From positions 1 through 55,748 of the forward strand of contig JAJCZJ010000054.1 in the NCBI GenBank assembly GCA_029262455.1: a DNA stretch of 55,748 bases, in the 5' to 3' direction. This stretch comes from Deltaproteobacteria bacterium (GTDB taxonomy: Bacteria > Desulfobacterota > Binatia > HRBIN30 > CADEER01). Positions 8,270-15,950 of this stretch are shown in pieces. The stretch's first letter is position 1, and every line of letters begins with the position of its first letter. The notes below the pieces were generated by a model. That model saw only the letters and a list, made by a program, of their open reading frames with translations. It did no database searches and was not told the DNA's origin. The position numbers were made by a program, and so were the translations under genes.

Positions 8270-10239
8270 CGATGACTTTCTCGACGCGATTTTGTCTGGC
8301 GAGTTTTTTGGTTTGCGCGGCCGCTAGCGTCGACGCCGCTGAGAGCGAAGATGAGACAACGCCGCGATCCTCGACAGCCGAGGTTTCGGTGTTCGGGCGG
8401 GGTGTTGAAGTGGGCGGTGACACCCGTAAGTTTCGCGAGGATTACGACGATCTCTCAAGCGGCGGCGGCCTCGAAATTCGAGTCGACGATGTGCGTGACG
8501 ACGGGGTCTACGCAAACGCCGCCGGTTCGTTTCTGTTCGCCGAGCGTGGGAACGAGATCGATGGCGCGGAACTCACCATCGCGGCCGGCCGCTGGGGACG
8601 GTACCATCTCAACGCTGGGTTCTCGCTGCTTCAGTCGTATTTCGACGACTCTCGGGACGGTCGGTTGGGTGGATTTCCCTTTTCAAATGAGCTGGGCCGC
8701 GATCTGCATACCGACCGAGTCCACTTGGACCTTGAAGCCAAGGCATTGATCGGGGAACGCGGATCGTTGACTCTGCGGTATCTGCACACGGAGCTCGACG
8801 GTGAACGCAGCTTGTTGAAAGGGTCGATCGTCGAGTCCCTGAGTCCGTTCTCGTTTCGCGCCCCGAGCTCGCAAGACGTCGACCGTCAGGCCGATGCTGT
8901 TGAGATTGAGGCGATCCTCCCTGTGGGACCGGTGCAGCTGGCGATTGATGCCGCTTACCGCGATGAACGCAACCAGACTGAGACGCGCGAGACCAACTTT
9001 GCGCCTACTGCCGTTCGAGACCGCGTGAACTTCAGCAATGAGTTTGACGTCGACGTTTTCCAGGGCGGGGCGACGATTTCCGCGACAGGCGACGCGAGGG
9101 TGCAAGGGCACGCCGGGTACCGTGTCGTTTACATGGAGGGGAGTGGCGGCTCGGTGCAAAGCTCAGGCCCCGCTCCGGGCGACGTTCGTCGGTCGACGGA
9201 TGATGTCGAAGTCGAGTCGTGGATGCATTTGGGGCACGCCGGAGTCGTCCTTCGGCCGCTCCCTCATTTGGCTGCCCGCGCGAGCTATGCGGTTCGCGAT
9301 CGCGATCGCACCGCCTCGGCGAGCGAGCTGCGGATGCCGGTCGTTGGAGCGTCATCGCAGCTAGTGCGCAACCGCACACAAAAAGACGTTATGACACATT
9401 CTCCGAGGGTGTCTCTGAGCTTCACGGGTCTTCCTCGCACGCGCCTGCGTGCCAGTTACGGATTCGATCGCGTCAGCCGGGAGCTCGACCTCGCTTCGCT
9501 CACCGACAGTGGCGGTTTGGCGGCGATTGATCGAATCCAGCGCACCGACCTAGACGTCTACACGCACAGAGCCCGGCTCGGCGCGAGGGTTCGCCTGGCG
9601 CGCCGTGCCACCGCCGAGGTCGGTTACCATCTTCTGCGCGAGGAGATCGACGAGACGGTAGACGAGCTGGTGAACGAAGTGACCCTCGGAGATCGCGAAA
9701 GTGATCGGGATCGAGTTTTTGCCAAGATTCGGGTACGTGCCTCGCCGCGTGCGTCCTTCGAGTTCGGGGGAGAGTGGAACCGCGGGGAATTCCGCCGCAC
9801 CGACGTTGAGGGACGATCTTCGACCGATGTCGAGGGGTATCGCGTCAACGCCCAGCTCAGCTCGATTCCGTTGTCGGGCCTATCGACGCATGCGACCGTA
9901 TCCTATGTCGATCGCGATTTCGGGGTCGGGGAGCGAACCGATCGAACTCTTTCGATCTTTCGCGAGATCACCTTTCGCGACCGGTCGGTGGCAGGTGCAG
10001 GGTCAGTATCTTGGGCGGTGGCGCCTGGGGTAGCTCTCCGCAGCCGTTATTCGGTGGCGGTTGCGTCTGGAGGATTGGACAACATCAGCCACCGCGCCCA
10101 CCTGGACGCGGCCTATCGCTTGAGTGAGCTGGTCCGGCTCGCTGCGGGATATTCGTATCTTGGCTTCGATCAGGACCGCATCGCGGACGACGATTTCGAC
10201 GGCCACTTCGCCTGGGCGAGGGTCGCACTCGACTTCTAG
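8266..10239 (+). CDS. MtrB/PioB-like outer-membrane beta-barrel
   Basis: 657 residues. A signal peptide of about 25 residues ends in SVDA. The rest is a long run of alternating polar/hydrophobic strands rich in Arg, Asp, Gly and aromatic residues, ending in VALDF; a C-terminal Phe is typical of proteins inserted by the Bam machinery. KFREDYDD near residue 45 resembles a segment of MtrB/PioB porins, and the length is close to the family's 650-800. The N-terminal CXXC of Shewanella MtrB was not seen. It directly follows and overlaps the decahaem gene, so it most likely sheathes that cytochrome. GTG 8266 overlaps the upstream stop; ATG 8272 is an equally plausible start. A repeat block follows the gene. 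Confidence 0.82.
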   Translation: MTMTFSTRFCLASFLVCAAASVDAAESEDETTPRSSTAEVSVFGRGVEVGGDTRKFREDYDDLSSGGGLEIRVDDVRDDGVYANAAGSFLFAERGNEIDGAELTIAAGRWGRYHLNAGFSLLQSYFDDSRDGRLGGFPFSNELGRDLHTDRVHLDLEAKALIGERGSLTLRYLHTELDGERSLLKGSIVESLSPFSFRAPSSQDVDRQADAVEIEAILPVGPVQLAIDAAYRDERNQTETRETNFAPTAVRDRVNFSNEFDVDVFQGGATISATGDARVQGHAGYRVVYMEGSGGSVQSSGPAPGDVRRSTDDVEVESWMHLGHAGVVLRPLPHLAARASYAVRDRDRTASASELRMPVVGASSQLVRNRTQKDVMTHSPRVSLSFTGLPRTRLRASYGFDRVSRELDLASLTDSGGLAAIDRIQRTDLDVYTHRARLGARVRLARRATAEVGYHLLREEIDETVDELVNEVTLGDRESDRDRVFAKIRVRASPRASFEFGGEWNRGEFRRTDVEGRSSTDVEGYRVNAQLSSIPLSGLSTHATVSYVDRDFGVGERTDRTLSIFREITFRDRSVAGAGSVSWAVAPGVALRSRYSVAVASGGLDNISHRAHLDAAYRLSELVRLAAGYSYLGFDQDRIADDDFDGHFAWARVALDF

Positions 10240-10242
10240 TGC

Positions 10243-10547
10243 GATTCCAAAGCCACGGACCAATACGGATGAACACCGATTTGGGTCGAACCGGCACCCC
10301 CGGGAGGGAGAGGCGCCGCCGAGCCGCGCAGCGGATCCGAATCATTAATCACCAGTCACGAATCACCAGTCACTAAAGAATCCTTGAAACTTGAGACGTG
10401 AAACTTGGGACGTGCGGCGAAGCCGGGAGGGAGAGGCGCCGCCGAGCCGCGCAGCGGATCCGAATCACCAATCACGAGTCACGAATCTCCAGTCACTAAA
10501 GAATCCTTGAAACTTGAGACGTGAAACTTGGGACGTGCGCGAAGCGC
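10243..10547 (+). repeat. Composite repeat block 2 with 123-bp direct duplication
   Basis: The unit beginning CGGGAGGGAGAGGCGCCGCC at 10301 is repeated at 10424, a period of 123 bases. Each copy contains the GAGCCGCGCAGCGGATC core, tandem AATCACCAGTCACGA-type words and an AACTTGAGACGTGAAACTTG module. No gene is present. The block runs straight into the 3' end of the MAPEG gene. Confidence 0.9.
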
Positions 10548-10985
10548 CTAGCCGCGCAGCGGCGAAGCCGTGATCAACGAATACAGAAGCGTGAGCCACA
10601 GTCCGGCGAGGAACGTGAGACTCACCCCGAATGTGGCAAAGCGTCGACTCACGTTGTTGCTGCCGAGGTGGATGTACGAATGCACGCACCTTGCGGCGAC
10701 GAAGAGCCACGCGAGAATCACGCTGAGAGTCGTGACCGAGCCAGATACGAAGGTGAGAATCACTCCGATGTAAAAGAGGGGCGGCACCTCGAAGTGGTTC
10801 TGAACGTGCCTAGCCAGGAGGTGGAGATGTTTTGGCTGGCTTCCTTGGTCGTAGGTACGAAAGTAGCTGATGCGCACGTCCCCGCCGTGAATCGCCCGAT
10901 AACGAGCCAAGCCGAGCGATAGGATTACCCCGAGGGTAAGAGCGAACATCGCGATAGCCGGGTAGAGAATAGCCGCTGGCGTCAT
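10548..10985 (-). CDS. MAPEG-family membrane protein
   Basis: 145 residues with four predicted membrane helices (about 5-27, 68-90, 85-100 and 118-140). The family fingerprint is visible: RHVQNHFEVPPLFY followed by WLFVAARCVHSYIHL and SNNVSRR. MAPEG proteins include microsomal glutathione S-transferases and eicosanoid enzymes; bacterial members are mostly uncharacterised and may conjugate or reduce lipophilic electrophiles with glutathione. The start ATG at 10985 has AAAGGAAA upstream. The final residues ASPLRG and the stop codon are supplied by the dispersed repeat, so the native C-terminus may have been replaced by a repeat insertion. The gene stands alone between two repeat blocks. Confidence 0.88.
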   Translation of the reverse strand: MTPAAILYPAIAMFALTLGVILSLGLARYRAIHGGDVRISYFRTYDQGSQPKHLHLLARHVQNHFEVPPLFYIGVILTFVSGSVTTLSVILAWLFVAARCVHSYIHLGSNNVSRRFATFGVSLTFLAGLWLTLLYSLITASPLRG

Positions 10986-11039
10986 CCGTTTCCTTTACAC
11001 CAAGTGCCACGGCGGGGGATAGCAGACGGTGTACGAAAA

Positions 11040-11240
11040 CCCGGCAATCCCGGGAGGGAGAGGCGCCGCCGAGCCGCGTCGCGGATCCCAATCACGAATC
11101 ACCAGTCACTAAAGAATCTTTGAAATTTGGGACGGCGAAGCTTGGGACTTGGGACGTGAAACTTGGGACGCGCGGCGGAGCCGCGCCTTGGGACGGCGAA
11201 GCGCTTGGGACTAGCGGCGAAGCCGCTTGGACGCCGCGAA
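11040..11240 (+). repeat. Composite repeat block 3
   Basis: Carries the GGGAGGGAGAGGCGCCGCC word, a variant core GAGCCGCGTCGCGGATC at about 11070, the AATCACCAGTCACTAAAGAA word and several GAAACTTGGGAC modules. It fills most of the gap between the divergent MAPEG and radical SAM genes; any promoters must lie at its edges. Confidence 0.85.
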
Positions 11241-11379
11241 ATGGTTCGGATAGGAAAGACTTGTGCGAGGATGGGACAGTGACGAAGACAGCTAGGATCT
11301 TGGGCTTGCGTCGGTGGCGGGGGACTTCTGCCGCGGGGCACTGTCGTGAGCTATCAGCGCTGACCGGAGGGGTTGGGCG

Positions 11380-12792
11380 GTGAGAGATCCTCAGGCCCAT
11401 GGTGAGACAACGACGGTCGCTGAGTCGCCGCCGCAGCGGGTTCTCTTCTTGATTGCTCCGACCGGAACCTACTGCCGCGAAGATCGCTGTCAATCGTATT
11501 TCAGCTTTGAGCTGATTCCTTCCATGCGTTCCCCGATGGAAGAGTGCGAGGCGGCCGGATCGCTCCGCGCCGAAGGGGTCGAGCCGTTCCTCATCGATGC
11601 GCCCGCAGCCTCGATGACGGCTGAAGAGACCGAGCAACGCATTCTCGCGACTCGTCCCGACCTGGTCGTCATCGTCGTCACCTTCGGCACTCTCGAAGCC
11701 GACTTGGCGTGGGCGAAGCGGGTGAGGGATCTGTTGCCAGCCGCCGCGATCGGCGTGCGTGGCGCGCCCTGCTACGTGCAAGCCGAAGAGATCTTGCGCA
11801 CGACTCCGCATGTGGATTTCTGTGTCCGCGGCGACTACGAAGTGGTTTTTGCCGAGATCGCCCGCAAGGGATACCGCGCCGCGGCCGGCACGGTATTACG
11901 CGAGGGCGACGGTATCGCGACCTCGGCGCCGGCGCCGCTAGCTCCGGACCTCGATGCGTTGCCGTTTCCCGATCGCACGGTTCTCGATGCGAAACTGTAC
12001 AGGGTGCGCGGCTTCGGATCCCCGCAGGCGACCATTCACGTTCAGCGTGGCTGTCCATACCCGTGTACGTATTGTTTGGTTCACACGGTCAGCGGTGCCA
12101 ACGCCCGGCACCGCTCTCCGCGAAGTATCGCCACCGAGATGGCGCAGGTGGCGGCCACGGGTGGGCGATTTTTCTACTTGCGCGCGGATACCTTCTCGCT
12201 CGACCGCGAGTGGGCGATCGAGACGAGCCGCGCCATCGAGGAGCTCTGCCCCAAAGCGCGTTGGGTCACTTCTACCCGCACCGATTGCGTCGACGAGCGA
12301 GTGGTCGAGGCGATGCAGCGTGGCGGCTGCTATGGAATCAGCTTCGGTATCGATGTCGGCAGCGAGACCATTGCCAAGCACGTGCGCAAGAAAGTCGATG
12401 TCGACGCTGCGGTACGAGCGATGCGCCTTTGCGATCGCTTCGGCGTCTTTTCGCTCGGCTACTTCATGATTGGCTTCCTGTGGGAGACCGAGCAAAGTCT
12501 CGCCGAAACAGCGGCGATGATTCGCCGGGCGCGACCCGACCTCTTGACGATCCACTTCGCGCACCCCTATCCCGGTACGGTTTACGCCGCCGACGTCGCG
12601 CAGCACAACGTTTCGATCTCGTCGCCGCGCGCCCAAGCCGAGGCTGCGTTCGACTGCGAAGGTTTGAGCGCCGACACGTTGAACAAGTCGGCGCGGCGTA
12701 TGCTCGCGCGACACTACGCGCGCCCGCGCGTGCTTACATCGGTCGCGACCAAGGCGCTACGCCTCGGTGCGCGTACCCTGCGCCAGCGCTGA
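11380..12792 (+). CDS. B12-binding-type radical SAM protein
   Basis: 470 residues. The N-terminal ~150 residues look like a Rossmann-type cobalamin-binding domain (hydrophobic strands such as PDLVVIVVTFGT and AIGVRGAPCYV), without an obvious DxHxxG lower-ligand motif. The radical SAM core follows, with the 4Fe-4S ligands Cys225, Cys229 and Cys232 in RGCPYPCTYC, then the GISFGIDVGSE and GYFMIGFLWET segments typical of the family. Such enzymes cleave SAM to a 5'-deoxyadenosyl radical and often methylate or cyclise inert carbons in lipid or natural-product pathways. The product here cannot be named. GTG start with CGGAGG upstream. The last 36 bases overlap the convergent glycosyltransferase gene. 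Confidence 0.88.
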   Translation: MRDPQAHGETTTVAESPPQRVLFLIAPTGTYCREDRCQSYFSFELIPSMRSPMEECEAAGSLRAEGVEPFLIDAPAASMTAEETEQRILATRPDLVVIVVTFGTLEADLAWAKRVRDLLPAAAIGVRGAPCYVQAEEILRTTPHVDFCVRGDYEVVFAEIARKGYRAAAGTVLREGDGIATSAPAPLAPDLDALPFPDRTVLDAKLYRVRGFGSPQATIHVQRGCPYPCTYCLVHTVSGANARHRSPRSIATEMAQVAATGGRFFYLRADTFSLDREWAIETSRAIEELCPKARWVTSTRTDCVDERVVEAMQRGGCYGISFGIDVGSETIAKHVRKKVDVDAAVRAMRLCDRFGVFSLGYFMIGFLWETEQSLAETAAMIRRARPDLLTIHFAHPYPGTVYAADVAQHNVSISSPRAQAEAAFDCEGLSADTLNKSARRMLARHYARPRVLTSVATKALRLGARTLRQR

Positions 12793-14166
12793 CCGGCCCG
12801 AGGCTGGGTCCTTTGGGGCCAGGCGCTCTCGCTCGGCGTCGAAGTGGGCAACCAGCGAGAGGGCGAAGAGCGTGAGAACAGCGGCCGTAGGGAAACCCCA
12901 CGTGCGACTCGCGCTCAGGATCACGGCGATGGTGTTCGATTCGAAGAGTCGGGCGAATGGATCCAGCAGATAAGGCCCGCTCCAGCAGGCCAGCACGGTC
13001 GCGCAGAGCGCCGCGAGTGCGGAGCGAATTCGTGTATCGACGATTTCGATATCGGCCCATGGCGCCAGGACGATGGCGAGGAACACTAGGTGATGTTCCC
13101 AATAGGTCGGGGCCGTCAGTTGAGCCGCGATGTAGGCCAGCCCGAGTGCGGCGACGCGGCCGCCGCGGCGGTGAGCGGTGCGGTGGGCGAGAACCAAAGC
13201 CGAGACGTAGAGCATGAGGCCGGCGCTGAGCGCGGTGGCGCGCAACAGGGAGCTGGCGATGCCGAACAGCAGCGGGCCGCGCCAGCTCGCAAGGGCCGGG
13301 AGAGGGGAGAACGCTACCGCGGTACCGAAGAGGCGGTGCAGGACGGCTGTTAGGGAATTGTTCAGGACGTAGAACTGCTGGGCTCCCGCTACCTCGGCAT
13401 CGCTCAGCGCTGGGGCTACGACCGACTGCCAAAAGTCCACGTGGAGCGACACCGCGCGCCATAGCCCAGCGCTCCAGCCCTCGAGGGGAATCGTCAGCAC
13501 CGCGGGAAGCAAGCCGAGTGCGATCGTGCCGGCCACGGCGGCGGCGACCGCTTGCCGGCGGCCTTGGATCAACAGAGGCAGCAGCAGGACGAGCGGCAGC
13601 AATTTTATGTGCGTTGCCAACGCGAGCATCAGACCGCCGCTCCACGGACGTCGCTCATCGATGAGGAGCAGAGCGGTTGCCACCATTGCCGCCACCAAGA
13701 GGTTGACCTGTCCCTCCTGGAAGTCGCCGCCGACAGCCGCGGGCAACCACAGCAGCAGCAGGGCTAGGTAGCGGCACTGTGCCGTCCGCGTGCCGAGTCC
13801 GGCAAGGCGCGCCGCCGCCCAAACAAGCCAGGCCAAGAAGACACCGTGGAGGACCATCCACGTTGCGTAGCCCCACAGAGTCGGAAGCGTCGTCAGCGGC
13901 GCGAACAATACCGCGAACGCCGGGGGGTAGATAAATGCTTTTGGCGATACTCCTGGTGGGGCCGGGCCGTAGACGGGGTTCCCCTGGCGCAGATTCACGC
14001 CCGCGCGCCAATATGCCGTGACGTCTGGATTCGAGTTGTCCCAGCCGAAGAACCAGACCAGCGAGGCGATCAGAAGCAGCCCGAGGCAAACGGCTGCGGT
14101 GCCGATGATCAGCTTCTCGGGACTGGTCGTTGGGGGCGCAGCGGCGGTTGGCGAAGGGGGCGACAC
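12757..14166 (-). CDS. GT87/DUF2029-like polyprenol-dependent glycosyltransferase
   Basis: 469 residues with about ten hydrophobic helices. An early periplasmic loop reads WDNSNPDVTAYWRAG, followed by NPVYGP and FIYPPAFAVLFAPL. This Asp plus YPP arrangement is typical of GT87 (DUF2029) C-fold enzymes, such as mycobacterial alpha-mannosyltransferases, which use polyprenyl-phosphate sugars at the outer face of the inner membrane. The N-terminal 17 residues are Pro/Ala/Thr-rich and cytoplasmic. The acceptor is unknown. The gene lies on the minus strand downstream of a cysteine-repeat secreted protein and a TMTC-like enzyme, which suggests a small glycosylation neighbourhood. Its 3' end overlaps the radical SAM gene antiparallel by 36 bases. 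Confidence 0.8.
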   Translation of the reverse strand: MSPPSPTAAAPPTTSPEKLIIGTAAVCLGLLLIASLVWFFGWDNSNPDVTAYWRAGVNLRQGNPVYGPAPPGVSPKAFIYPPAFAVLFAPLTTLPTLWGYATWMVLHGVFLAWLVWAAARLAGLGTRTAQCRYLALLLLWLPAAVGGDFQEGQVNLLVAAMVATALLLIDERRPWSGGLMLALATHIKLLPLVLLLPLLIQGRRQAVAAAVAGTIALGLLPAVLTIPLEGWSAGLWRAVSLHVDFWQSVVAPALSDAEVAGAQQFYVLNNSLTAVLHRLFGTAVAFSPLPALASWRGPLLFGIASSLLRATALSAGLMLYVSALVLAHRTAHRRGGRVAALGLAYIAAQLTAPTYWEHHLVFLAIVLAPWADIEIVDTRIRSALAALCATVLACWSGPYLLDPFARLFESNTIAVILSASRTWGFPTAAVLTLFALSLVAHFDAERERLAPKDPASGRSALAQGTRTEA

Positions 14167-14194
14167 GAAGTGGTGGCCCGTTGGTAACGAGATA

Positions 14195-14222
14195 GCCGAT
14201 CGATCCCGAGCGATCGATCGGC
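14195..14222 (-). terminator. Strong hairpin between cysteine-repeat and GT87 genes
   Basis: A perfect 11-bp inverted repeat (GCCGATCGATC at 14195-14205 and its complement at 14212-14222) encloses a 6-base loop. It begins 12 bases after the cysteine-repeat gene's stop and ends 29 bases before the GT87 start on the same strand. No T-run follows, so it may be a processing or partial termination signal. Confidence 0.5.
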
Positions 14223-14233
14223 CCGGTTAATGA

Positions 14234-15895
14234 CTAGGGTAGAATCGTCCGCGAGCACGGCTCGCAGAGGAGAAATGGCTTCTTCACGGACACCTGCAAG
14301 GTATTGCCGAACTGGTCCATCGTCTCGACGTTGGCCGGTGGATCGATCTTGTCCCCTTTGATCTTGTAGCAGCACTGATGCGACTCGGGGTTGGCCACGC
14401 CCGAGCCGATGTCCGCCGGGCTGCAAAAGAGGAACGGCTTTTTCAGATCCACGGTTTGGTTCTGGAATTGGTCGTCGAGTTGCTGGTCCTCGATCTTGGT
14501 GAACTTGGGAGCTTTCAGGTCTTTGGACTTCCAGCATTTGAAGTGATCCGTGCCGACACACGCCGTCTGGCCGGTGGCGGGTTGCTGCTGGCCCACCGGG
14601 CAGCTCTGGCACGTGGTCGAGCCGCTTAGGTCCTGGAAGGTGCCCGCCGCGCAGCTCGTGCAGCTGCTCGCGCCCGCGAGATTGCCAAAAGTGCCGGCTG
14701 GACATGAAGCACAGGACGCCTGGCCGGGCGCCGACTGAAAGGTTCCCAGGCTGCATTCTGTACACTCGGATTGGCCGGAGAGGGCGTTGAATCTACCGGC
14801 CGGGCAATCGCTGCATGTCGAGGATGCCGAGGCGGCGGCGAAGGTGCCGGCGGAACAGTCGTTGCACAGTGCCTGACCGGGGGACGATTGGGCGGTGCCC
14901 GCGCTGCAAGCCTGGCATGACGTCGCGCCGGACGAGCTCTGGAAGAATCCGGGACTGCAACTCGAACAAAAAGTAGACCCTGTCGTGTTTGTGAAGCTGC
15001 CGGCTGGGCAATCGTCGCAAGCTGCTTGGCCGCTATCGATCTGAAACGTCCCGACCGGGCACTGAGGGCACGCCGTCGAGCCGCTCGAGGGCTGGGCGGT
15101 GCCGGCACTGCAACCCGTGCAGGTCGTTGCCCCTGTGCTGCTCGAGAAGGTGCCGGCTGAGCAACTGGTGCAAGAGGCCTGGCCCGTTTGGTTTTGAAAT
15201 GTTCCCGAGACGCAGTCGGCGCACGTCGTCTGGCCGGGTGTGCCGCTGAATGTTCCAAGGCCGCAATTGGAACAGGCAGTGGCGCCCGAGATAGCGGAAA
15301 ACGTCCCGGTCGGGCAGTTGTTGCACTCACTCTGTCCCGTTTCGTCTTGAAACCTCCCTGCGGAGCAGTCGACGCACGTCGTCGACCCGCTCGAGGGCTG
15401 GGAGGTGCCAGCGCTACAATTCAAGCACGTCGTTGCCCCTGTGCTGTTCGAGAAGGTGCCGGGTGAGCAAGTGTTGCAAAATGCACGACCCGTTTGGTTC
15501 TGAAATGTTCCCAAACTGCAGTCGGTGCATACCGACTGGCCGGGAGTGTTGCTGAATGTTCCGAGGGCGCAATCGGAGCAGACAGTGGCACCCGAGGCAG
15601 CGGAGAACGTGCCTGTAGTGCAGCTGTCGCACGCGCTCTGTCCCGTGGCATCTTGAAACGTGCCGGCGGTGCAGTCCGTGCAAGTGGTGGCGCCAACGCT
15701 GGACTGGAACCTTCCCGTGGCGCAGGGGGTACATGCGGTCGAACCGCTACTACTCGAGAAGCTTCCGACCGGGCAATCGGTGCACGGTGCATTGCCGTCG
15801 GCGCTGTTGAACTGCCCGGCCGGACATTGTGCGTAGGCCGCGCCGCCGACCATTAGAATGGCCAGAGAAATCACGAGTATGCGTGTGAAAATCAT
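14234..15895 (-). CDS. Secreted cysteine-rich repeat protein (GCC2/GCC3, TNFR-like)
   Basis: 553 residues. Residues 1-22 are a signal peptide (ends GGAAYA). Residues 23-450 are about eighteen short units of the form GTFxxxxGxxxCxxC, the GCC2/GCC3 or ephrin-receptor/TNFR-like cysteine pattern, probably disulphide-bonded outside the cytoplasm. Six consecutive units form a 102-residue block that is repeated once (306 bases at DNA level, 15024-15329 versus 15330-15635). The last ~100 residues are a separate Cys-containing domain with two related halves, each with a DQF.N core followed by KKPFLFC or KKPFLLC. No LPXTG, PEP-CTERM or other anchor was seen. The role is unknown; a surface or matrix protein is plausible. 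The TMTC-like gene lies 55 bases upstream on the same strand. Confidence 0.85.
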   Translation of the reverse strand: MIFTRILVISLAILMVGGAAYAQCPAGQFNSADGNAPCTDCPVGSFSSSSGSTACTPCATGRFQSSVGATTCTDCTAGTFQDATGQSACDSCTTGTFSAASGATVCSDCALGTFSNTPGQSVCTDCSLGTFQNQTGRAFCNTCSPGTFSNSTGATTCLNCSAGTSQPSSGSTTCVDCSAGRFQDETGQSECNNCPTGTFSAISGATACSNCGLGTFSGTPGQTTCADCVSGTFQNQTGQASCTSCSAGTFSSSTGATTCTGCSAGTAQPSSGSTACPQCPVGTFQIDSGQAACDDCPAGSFTNTTGSTFCSSCSPGFFQSSSGATSCQACSAGTAQSSPGQALCNDCSAGTFAAASASSTCSDCPAGRFNALSGQSECTECSLGTFQSAPGQASCASCPAGTFGNLAGASSCTSCAAGTFQDLSGSTTCQSCPVGQQQPATGQTACVGTDHFKCWKSKDLKAPKFTKIEDQQLDDQFQNQTVDLKKPFLFCSPADIGSGVANPESHQCCYKIKGDKIDPPANVETMDQFGNTLQVSVKKPFLLCEPCSRTILP

Positions 15896-15950
15896 GGCTT
15901 ACCCCCTGGCGGAATCTACGTCGGCTGCGGGGCGGGGTCAACTGGAAACC

